Origin: an uncultured Eubacteriales bacterium | GTDB taxonomy: Bacteria > Bacillota > Clostridia > Oscillospirales > CAG-272 | Length of the DNA: 6,260 nucleotides | Assembly: GCA_949878535.1 (NCBI GenBank) | Contig: CATLAS010000062.1 | Span: forward strand, 1-6,260 | Direction of reading: 5' to 3' | Shown: piece by piece, positions 1-6,260 of the stretch | Layout: every line of letters starts with the position of its first letter | Position numbering within the stretch: position 1 is the first letter of the stretch | Notes under the pieces: generated by a model | What the model was told of the DNA's origin: nothing | What the model saw: only the letters and a program-made list of their open reading frames with translations | Database searches by the model: none | Translations under genes and position numbers: made by a program

Positions 1-789
1 GATGCAGATGACCTCGGGCTGGAGGATGTTGATGATATTGGCAAGGCCGCAGCCCAGGTCCTCCATGTATTCGTCCAGCACGGCCCGGGCCACGCTGTCC
101 CCGGCCTGGGCGGCGTCAAAGGGGGTCTTGCCGTTGACCTCAGCCGGGGTGGGGGCCACCTTCCAAAGTCCGCTGTCCGGGTGGGCCTCCATGGCCTCCC
201 GGGTGGAGCGGATGAGGCCGGTGGCCGAGGCGTAGGTCTCCCAGCAGCCCTTTCTTCCGCAGGTGCACTGTCTGCCATCTTTCACAATGACGATGTGTCC
301 CAGCTCCGCGCCGGCATGGTTGAAGCCGGAATATACCTGACCGTCCAGGATAATTCCGCCGCCAACGCCGGTGCCAAGGGTGATCATTACGGAATATTTG
401 GAGCCTTTTGCAGCGCCTGCAACAGCTTCCGCCTTTGCTGCAGCGTTTGCGTCGTTTGCAATATGTACCCGTCCTGTGTATCCTAAAAAGGCAGAAAGCT
501 TTTGCTCCATAGGATAATTTTTAAACGGAAGATTGTTTGCATAAATAATTTCGCCGGTGTTGCTGTTAGCGGTTCCCGGTGTTGCGATTCCGATGCTTTG
601 TATATCTTCCAGCGTCAATTCCATATCCTCTGTGAGTTTTTTGCAGAGGGTCGCAATATCCGCTGTGATTTCATCTGCACTGCGGCTTGCGTTGGTGGGG
701 GTGGACGCTTTTTTTACAATGTTGTAGTTTTCATCTACAATCCCTGCGGCGATATTGGTGCCGCCCAGGTCGATGCCGATAGTATACAT
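1..789 (-). CDS. ROK-family glucokinase / sugar kinase, 3' end outside the window
   Basis: A frame open from ATG at 789 down to the window edge encodes 263 residues. ROK kinases usually have about 300-320, so some 50 C-terminal residues are missing. The product is probably a cytoplasmic kinase that phosphorylates glucose or a related hexose with ATP. The N-terminal phosphate-binding motif GIDLGGTNIAAG spans residues 5-16. The segment IANDANAAAKAEA follows at 110-122, with Asp113 as probable catalytic base. LGTGVGGGII lies at 138-147. The ROK zinc signature is complete: His165 in AELGH, then CTCGRKGCWE at 175-184 with Cys175, Cys177 and Cys182. There is no N-terminal helix-turn-helix, so this is a kinase and not a ROK repressor. 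The start is fixed by an in-frame TAA two codons upstream. Glucose specificity is inferred; other ROK hexokinases cannot be excluded. Oddity: codons 184-263 have about 91% G/C third positions, against about 56% in the first 80 codons. Confidence 0.9.
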   Translation of the reverse strand, partial: MYTIGIDLGGTNIAAGIVDENYNIVKKASTPTNASRSADEITADIATLCKKLTEDMELTLEDIQSIGIATPGTANSNTGEIIYANNLPFKNYPMEQKLSAFLGYTGRVHIANDANAAAKAEAVAGAAKGSKYSVMITLGTGVGGGIILDGQVYSGFNHAGAELGHIVIVKDGRQCTCGRKGCWETYASATGLIRSTREAMEAHPDSGLWKVAPTPAEVNGKTPFDAAQAGDSVARAVLDEYMEDLGCGLANIINILQPEVICI

Positions 790-801
790 AATTTAAAATA
801 T

Positions 802-813
802 ATTCCTTTCCTT
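802..813 (-). promoter_or_regulatory. Ribosome binding site of the ROK kinase, unusually distant
   Basis: On the minus strand the leader reads AAGGAAAGGAAT, a good anti-16S match (AGGAAAGGA at 812-804). It is followed by a 14-nt AT-rich stretch before the ATG at 789. That is longer than the usual 5-9 nt. No closer start codon exists, because an in-frame stop (TAA, 795-793) intervenes, so the ATG is kept and translation may be weaker than the Shine-Dalgarno sequence suggests. Confidence 0.6.
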
Positions 814-831
814 GGATGAGCAGATACCCAT

Positions 832-860
832 ATTATAAAGTTGTGCATTTCTTTTGTCAA
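832..860 (-). promoter_or_regulatory. Consensus sigma-A promoter of the ROK kinase gene
   Basis: On the minus strand, TTGACA (860-855) is separated by exactly 17 bp from TATAAT (837-832). Both hexamers match the housekeeping sigma consensus perfectly. Transcription would begin near 825, giving a leader of about 35 nt. No operator, catabolite-response-like element or attenuator is obvious near it, so strong constitutive expression is the simplest inference. Confidence 0.85.
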
Positions 861-930
861 GAACACAGCGCGATTTTGGCACTCGATTGCGGATTTAACA
901 AAAAGTTCACATTATATATCCATATTCTTA

Positions 931-959
931 TTGACTTTCCCGGCATATCATGGTAAATT
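931..959 (+). promoter_or_regulatory. Sigma-A promoter of the hrcA-grpE-dnaK-dnaJ operon
   Basis: TTGACT (931-936) and TAAATT (954-959) are separated by 17 bp. The -10 hexamer is weak but is preceded by TG at 951-952, an extended -10 signature. The predicted start of transcription is about 965-967, placing the CIRCE operator immediately downstream within the initially transcribed region. This fits repression of a vegetative promoter by HrcA rather than use of an alternative heat-shock sigma factor. Confidence 0.75.
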
Positions 960-970
960 TAAGACAAGAT

Positions 971-997
971 TTAGCACTCAACATATGAAAGTGCTAA
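971..997 (+). promoter_or_regulatory. CIRCE operator (HrcA binding site)
   Basis: The left arm TTAGCACTC (971-979), a 9-nt spacer and the right arm AAGTGCTAA (989-997) match the CIRCE consensus TTAGCACTC-N9-GAGTGCTAA at 17 of 18 arm positions. The only deviation is A for G at 989. The element lies between the predicted transcription start and the hrcA ribosome binding site, where bound HrcA dimer would block initiation. In the transcript the arms could also form a short hairpin close to the ribosome binding site. It is the only good CIRCE copy in the window and implies autoregulation of hrcA. Confidence 0.97.
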
Positions 998-1002
998 AAG
1001 AG

Positions 1003-1009
1003 AGGAGAG
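1003..1009 (+). promoter_or_regulatory. Ribosome binding site selecting the GTG start of hrcA
   Basis: AGGAGAG lies 6 nt upstream of GTG at 1016, an ideal distance. There is no ATG nearby that would keep the conserved N-terminal LSERKKLIL segment, so this site supports the GTG as the true start. Confidence 0.8.
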
Positions 1010-1015
1010 TCTGAC

Positions 1016-2107
1016 GTGAGACCGGAAGATGCGTTTCTCAGTGAACGGAAAAAACTGATCCTGAAAGCCATTGTAGACGCACATATTGAAAACGGCGAAC
1101 CGGTGGGCAGTAAATATCTGACCCAGGGCGGCAGATTCTCTTATTCTTCCGCCACCATCCGAAACGAAATGGCGGAACTGGAAACCATGGGATATCTGGA
1201 GCAGCCCCATACGTCCGCAGGACGTGTGCCCAGCGAGTTGGGTTATCGGTTCTATGTGGATTCTTTGGTGGAACGGTACAGGATGACCGCTGACGAGATT
1301 GAAAGTCTCCAAGCAACGCTCCGCGCCAAACAGGCGCAGCTGGATGGGATCCTGGACGCGGCAATGCGCCTTGCGGCAAGCATGACCAATTATACCGCTC
1401 TTGCAGTTCGTCCCCGGATGTCCTCTATGACGGTACAGAAGTATGAGCTTGTCTCCATTGACGGGCGGAGTATGGTGCTGGTTATGGTCACAGCGGGCGG
1501 TGCGGTGCGTACCCAGAATATTGTCAGCCAGCAGCCTGTGCCGGAGGACGCGGTGAAGAAACTTGCAAACCTCATGAATATTCGGCTTACAGGAATTACA
1601 GGCGATCAGATGACCCTTCCGCTTCTGATGGAAATTGAATCGGCTATGGGCGAATATGCGTTCCTTGTAGCGCCTGTAGTAAAATGTGTGTGCCAGACCA
1701 TCCGTTCGGCGTCTGGCGGCGAAGTCAAGGTAGAGGGCGTCAACCGGTTATTGTCCTATCCGGAATTTTATGATATCGGCAAGCTGCGGGAAATGCTGGA
1801 GGTGCTGGAGCGCAAAGAGGATCTGCTTCAACTAGTGTCCGGCGATCATGCTCCTATGATGCTTTCCGGGCAGCAGGAGAGCGGCGTGCAGGTGTATATC
1901 GGCAGTGAAAACCCAGTGGTTACAATGGAAAATTCCACGCTGGTTTTCAAACCGGTGCTGAAAAACGGGAAAACGGTCGGCGCGCTGGGAGTAATCGGTC
2001 CCAAGCGAATGAATTATAGACGGGTTATATCCATGATTGATGGGATTACAGACGGAATCCGTGAGGTGATAGACAGCGATGCGCCGCCGGGCCCTGATGA
2101 AACATAG
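1016..2107 (+). CDS. hrcA: Heat-inducible transcription repressor HrcA
   Basis: The 363-residue product is the dimeric repressor that binds CIRCE; in this family its activity is maintained by the GroEL chaperonin. The N-terminal winged helix-turn-helix (about residues 8-75) begins LSERKKLILKAIV. It contains the recognition-helix segment YSSATIRNEMAELE at 43-56 and then the conserved HTSAGRVPSELGYRFYVD, which leads into the dimerisation/GAF-like domain. The C-terminal signature VIGPKRMNYRRVI starts at residue 326. The length is slightly above the usual 340-350 because of a short acidic, proline-containing tail ending in DAPPGPDET. Translation starts at GTG. It is first in the operon behind its own CIRCE site, so it is autoregulated, and grpE follows after 33 bp. 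All regions expected of a functional HrcA are present. Confidence 0.97.
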   Translation: MRPEDAFLSERKKLILKAIVDAHIENGEPVGSKYLTQGGRFSYSSATIRNEMAELETMGYLEQPHTSAGRVPSELGYRFYVDSLVERYRMTADEIESLQATLRAKQAQLDGILDAAMRLAASMTNYTALAVRPRMSSMTVQKYELVSIDGRSMVLVMVTAGGAVRTQNIVSQQPVPEDAVKKLANLMNIRLTGITGDQMTLPLLMEIESAMGEYAFLVAPVVKCVCQTIRSASGGEVKVEGVNRLLSYPEFYDIGKLREMLEVLERKEDLLQLVSGDHAPMMLSGQQESGVQVYIGSENPVVTMENSTLVFKPVLKNGKTVGALGVIGPKRMNYRRVISMIDGITDGIREVIDSDAPPGPDET

Positions 2108-2140
2108 AGTATATGATGAAGAACAGAATAGGGGGATATA

Positions 2141-2728
2141 ATGGAACAGAAAACAGAAGCAACAGAAGAAATCGTTCAGGAACAGCCGGCAGAGGAAACG
2201 ACTGAAACGGTGGAAAAAGCGCCAGACAAAAAAGAAAAAAAGTCTGGAGATAAAGAAGCAAAAAAACTGCGGGCACAGGTTGAAAAACTGGAGAAGCAGC
2301 TGGAAGAAGAGAAAGCAGCTGCCGCTGCTGCAGAGGATAAATATTTGCGTCTTGCAGCTGAGTATGATAACTTCCGCAAGAGAAGCCAAAAAGAACGGGA
2401 AGGAATCTACAGTGACGCGGCTGCAGACAGTATAAAAGAGCTACTGCCGGTGATTGATAATTTGCAGCGGGCAACCGAGTTTACTGCGCCAGATAAGGTG
2501 GCGGAGGGGCTTTCCATGATTTTGGGATCCCTGCCGGCAGTATTTGAAAAAATGAACATCACTGCTTTCGGCAAAGCGGGAGATACATTTGATCCCAATA
2601 TTCACAATGCGGTTATGCATGTGGAGGACGAGGAACACGGAGAAGGCGAAATCGTGGAAGTGTTCCAGCAGGGATACAGTATTGGAGAGCGGATTGTCCG
2701 CTATGCTATGGTAAAAGTCGCCAATTAA
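2141..2728 (+). CDS. grpE: Nucleotide exchange factor GrpE (Hsp70 co-chaperone)
   Basis: The 195-residue protein promotes ADP release from DnaK and so resets the chaperone cycle. Residues 1-40 are a low-complexity Glu/Lys/Thr-rich segment, typically disordered and variable in GrpE. A predicted long coiled-coil helix follows (about 40-100), containing KYLRLAAEYDNFRKRSQKE with Tyr75-Asp-Asn-Phe, the dimerisation stalk conserved in the family. The C-terminal beta domain that contacts DnaK starts around 150 with DPNIHNAVMHVED and ends GYSIGERIVRYAMVKVAN, the usual GrpE signature. ATG at 2141 is preceded by AGGGGG with a 5-nt gap. It lies between hrcA and dnaK (48 bp before dnaK), the standard Firmicutes order. 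Length and motifs are complete. Confidence 0.97.
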   Translation: MEQKTEATEEIVQEQPAEETTETVEKAPDKKEKKSGDKEAKKLRAQVEKLEKQLEEEKAAAAAAEDKYLRLAAEYDNFRKRSQKEREGIYSDAAADSIKELLPVIDNLQRATEFTAPDKVAEGLSMILGSLPAVFEKMNITAFGKAGDTFDPNIHNAVMHVEDEEHGEGEIVEVFQQGYSIGERIVRYAMVKVAN

Positions 2729-2730
2729 AA

Positions 2731-2744
2731 ATTTATATATAAAT
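2731..2744. repeat. 14-bp perfect AT-only palindrome in the grpE-dnaK gap
   Basis: ATTTATATATAAAT is its own reverse complement and lies just after the grpE stop codon. All of its bases are A or T, so any RNA hairpin would be weak. It may mark an unstructured, RNase-sensitive spacer ahead of dnaK, but base composition alone could produce it. No convincing internal promoter was found around it. Confidence 0.4.
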
Positions 2745-2761
2745 CAACAGAAACAGAGTAA

Positions 2762-4633
<1,872 letters not shown>

Positions 4634-4636
4634 AAT

Positions 4637-4706
4637 TGCATAGGCTGACGGGCAGGCGCCGGGGTGAGATTTTGCCCCGGCTGTTTCCCGCTAATCAGCC
4701 TGTGCA
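4637..4706 (+). other. Long nested hairpin filling the dnaK-dnaJ intergenic region
   Basis: The 70-nt segment starts 3 nt after the dnaK stop and folds back on itself in three stacked stems. The outer stem pairs TGCATAGGCTGA (4637-4648) with TCAGCCTGTGCA (4695-4706): 12 bp with one G-T pair. A middle stem pairs CGGG (4649-4652) with CCCG (4687-4690), with CTAA bulged. After a 5x5 internal loop, an inner stem pairs GCCGGGG (4658-4664) with CCCCGGC (4675-4681) around a 10-nt loop. The inner stem is followed by TGTTT, only a weak T-run, and dnaJ lacks its own clear promoter. The element is therefore more likely a leaky attenuator, an mRNA stabiliser for the dnaK 3' end or a processing site than a full terminator. 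The pairing is read directly from the sequence; the role is inference. Confidence 0.8.
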
Positions 4707-4736
4707 CCCAATATTGCAGGAAGGGTAAAACAGTAC

Positions 4737-5870
4737 ATGGCAGATAAACGTGATTATTATGAAGTGCTGGGCCTTTCAAAGGGAGCATCCGAGGACGAGA
4801 TCAAGAAAGCGTATCGAAAGCTGGCAAAACAGTATCATCCGGATATGAATCCCGGCGACAAGGTTGCAGAAGGAAAGTTTAAAGAGGTCAATGAAGCATA
4901 CGATGTGCTTTCAGACCCGGATAAAAAAGGAAAATATGATCAGTATGGCCACGCAGCGTTTGATCCTGCTTCCGGATTCGGTGGCGGGGCAGGCGGATTT
5001 GGTGGCTTTGACGGTTTTGATATATCAGATATTTTTTCCAGCTTTTTCGGCGGCGGTTCCTCCTCTCGCAGGCCCAACGGTCCCGTTCGCGGGGACGATG
5101 TACGTCTGCGCGTAACGCTCAGTTTTGAAGAAGCTGTGTTCGGCTGCAAAAAGGAAGTGCAGTATCAGAGAATTCAAAAGTGCCCGGATTGTAACGGCAG
5201 CGGCGCTGCAAAGGGAACCAGTGCCAAACAGTGTCCCGATTGCGGTGGACGTGGACAGGTGAATGTGCAGCAGCGCACGCCTTTCGGGGTTATGCAGACA
5301 TCCAAAACCTGCGACCGGTGCCGCGGTACCGGTAAGATTATAGAAACGCCTTGTAAAAACTGTCGGGGCGGTGGATATGTTCGGGCTTCGAAAAAGCTGG
5401 AGGTATCCATTCCGGCGGGTATTGATGATGGACAGGGAATCGCGCTGCGTGGGGAAGGAAGCGACGGCAGAAACGGCGGCCCTGCAGGGGATCTCACTAT
5501 TTCTGTGAATGTGCGTCCTCATGCCTTTTTTGAGCGGGACGGATATGACATATACTGTGATGTTCCAGTCACTTTTGCAGATGCAGCGCTTGGCGCGGAT
5601 TTGCAGGTACCTACAATTGATGGCAGCGAAACCCTGCATATTCCCGAGGGAACCCAGACCGGCACTACTTTTACGCTGAAAAACAAGGGTGTGCAGGTGG
5701 TCAATTCTAAAAACCGTGGAAATATGTATATCACCGTAGTGGTGGAGGTTCCAAAGGGACTTAACGGAAAACAAAAGGATTTGCTCCGTCAGTTTAACGA
5801 ATCCTGTGGAAGCAACAACCATTCCAAACGGGAAAAATTCATGAAGAAGTTTTTCAGAAAGGATTCGTGA
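4737..5870 (+). CDS. dnaJ: Chaperone protein DnaJ (Hsp40, type I)
   Basis: The 377-residue co-chaperone delivers unfolded substrate to DnaK and stimulates its ATPase. It is a complete class I protein. The J domain (1 to about 70) opens [20 protein letters not shown] and carries the essential His34-Pro35-Asp36. A Gly/Phe-rich linker with a [12 protein letters not shown] segment spans about 75-120. The zinc-binding domain has all four CxxCxGxG repeats (Cys149/152, 166/169, 192/195, 206/209; the fourth reads CKNCRGGG). Two beta-barrel substrate domains follow, then a short basic tail with [23 protein letters not shown] at 4718-4725 is the ribosome binding site, set 11 nt from ATG. It follows dnaK after a 103-bp gap occupied by a strong hairpin, and its TGA overlaps the next start codon. 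Confidence 0.98.
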   Translation: MADKRDYYEVLGLSKGASEDEIKKAYRKLAKQYHPDMNPGDKVAEGKFKEVNEAYDVLSDPDKKGKYDQYGHAAFDPASGFGGGAGGFGGFDGFDISDIFSSFFGGGSSSRRPNGPVRGDDVRLRVTLSFEEAVFGCKKEVQYQRIQKCPDCNGSGAAKGTSAKQCPDCGGRGQVNVQQRTPFGVMQTSKTCDRCRGTGKIIETPCKNCRGGGYVRASKKLEVSIPAGIDDGQGIALRGEGSDGRNGGPAGDLTISVNVRPHAFFERDGYDIYCDVPVTFADAALGADLQVPTIDGSETLHIPEGTQTGTTFTLKNKGVQVVNSKNRGNMYITVVVEVPKGLNGKQKDLLRQFNESCGSNNHSKREKFMKKFFRKDS

Positions 5871-6260
5871 TGGACGGCTGGATTCAGATAAAGGTAACAG
5901 TAAAGCAGGAATACTTAAACGATTTGTGTGCGGTGATGAGTATGGTGGATAATTCTCTCATGGTGGAGGATTTTTCCGACGTGCAGCAGGAGTTGGACGG
6001 GGTATATGGTGATCTGATTGATCAGGAACTCTTAGAGCGAGATCGGACTATAGCGGCAGTTTCCGTATTTATTCCCATGGAAAAAAGCCCTGCCGAGTCG
6101 GAGGGCTTTATACGGGAACGGCTTTCTGTGCTGGATATTCCCGCTGAAATTGAATGCATTGGCGTGCATGAGGAGGACTGGGCGAATTCCTGGAAACAGT
6201 ATTACAAGCCCATTAAAACAGGTGAAAAACTGGTGATTGTTCCCGAATGGGAAACATATG
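5870..6260 (+). CDS. prmA: Ribosomal protein L11 methyltransferase PrmA, N-terminal part (cut by window end)
   Basis: The frame runs open from ATG at 5870 to the right edge, giving 130 complete codons of a protein usually near 310-320 residues. PrmA transfers methyl groups from S-adenosylmethionine to ribosomal protein L11. Only the N-terminal substrate-recognition domain is visible. It opens with WIQIKVTV, continues with [12 protein letters not shown] and AAVSVFIP, and reaches the highly conserved PrmA signature [20 protein letters not shown] beginning at residue 101. The methyltransferase domain lies beyond the window. The start overlaps the dnaJ stop by one base (TGATG), implying translational coupling. 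AGAAAGGA at 5856-5863 sits 6 nt before the ATG. An in-frame GTG one codon earlier (5867) is a possible alternative. A position downstream of dnaJ is common in Firmicutes, and no functional link to Hsp70 is needed. Confidence 0.93.
   Translation, partial: MDGWIQIKVTVKQEYLNDLCAVMSMVDNSLMVEDFSDVQQELDGVYGDLIDQELLERDRTIAAVSVFIPMEKSPAESEGFIRERLSVLDIPAEIECIGVHEEDWANSWKQYYKPIKTGEKLVIVPEWETY

Noticed and set aside
181..819. Plus-strand open frames opposite the ROK kinase
   Set aside because: The minus-strand frame carries every ROK motif. The plus-strand frames have no motifs and are shadows.
878..884. GGCACTC, a possible CIRCE half-site near the kinase promoter
   Set aside because: No partner arm follows at the required 9-nt spacing, so it is not an operator.
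1832..2474. Minus-strand open frames across the hrcA 3' end and grpE with Phe/Leu/Cys-rich, membrane-like translations
   Set aside because: They are the complement of Lys/Glu-rich grpE codons (GAA/AAA become TTC/TTT), so the hydrophobic look is an artefact.
2693..2744. Possible internal promoter before dnaK (TTGTCC and TATA-like hexamers)
   Set aside because: The -35 match is poor, the spacing to the AT-rich TATATA stretch is wrong, and such stretches give false -10 hits.
4658..4686. Inner GC stem read as a complete intrinsic terminator ending the operon at dnaK
   Set aside because: The trailing T-run is only TGTTT, and dnaJ and prmA downstream have no clear promoter of their own, so at most partial termination is likely.

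Overview
The window carries a class I heat-shock (HrcA/CIRCE) chaperone operon of a low-to-mid GC Gram-positive bacterium. The likely source is an anaerobic member of the Clostridia, perhaps Oscillospiraceae/Ruminococcaceae. Supporting evidence is the gene order hrcA-grpE-dnaK-dnaJ-prmA, a CIRCE operator in the hrcA leader, consensus sigma-A promoters, purine-rich ribosome binding sites, and a DnaK that lacks the roughly 24-residue nucleotide-domain insertion of proteobacterial DnaK. The family-level assignment is an inference.

Layout: positions 1-789 (minus strand) hold the first 263 codons of a ROK-family glucokinase or sugar kinase, whose C-terminus lies beyond the left edge. Positions 790-1015 are a divergent regulatory region. 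It has a perfect-consensus sigma-A promoter firing left, a sigma-A promoter firing right, and a 27-bp CIRCE operator just downstream of the right-hand promoter. Then come, all on the plus strand, hrcA (1016-2107), grpE (2141-2728), dnaK (2777-4633), dnaJ (4737-5870) and the 5' part of prmA (from 5870, cut by the right edge). The gaps are short (33, 48 and 103 bp, then a 1-bp overlap), which suggests one transcription unit.

How it works: DnaK with its co-chaperone DnaJ and nucleotide exchange factor GrpE forms the Hsp70 folding machine. HrcA binds CIRCE and represses the operon when it is correctly folded (known for the family to depend on GroEL), so heat or misfolding load relieves repression. 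PrmA, an L11 methyltransferase, is a frequent passenger downstream of dnaJ in Firmicutes. The dnaK-dnaJ gap is almost entirely one long nested hairpin that could set the DnaK:DnaJ ratio.

No undescribed system is evident; the operon itself is ordinary. Two things deserve a second look. One is an abrupt change of base composition inside the ROK kinase gene near position 240-265 (about 50% to 68% GC), which suggests recombination or an assembly chimaera. The other is the 70-nt hairpin between dnaK and dnaJ.
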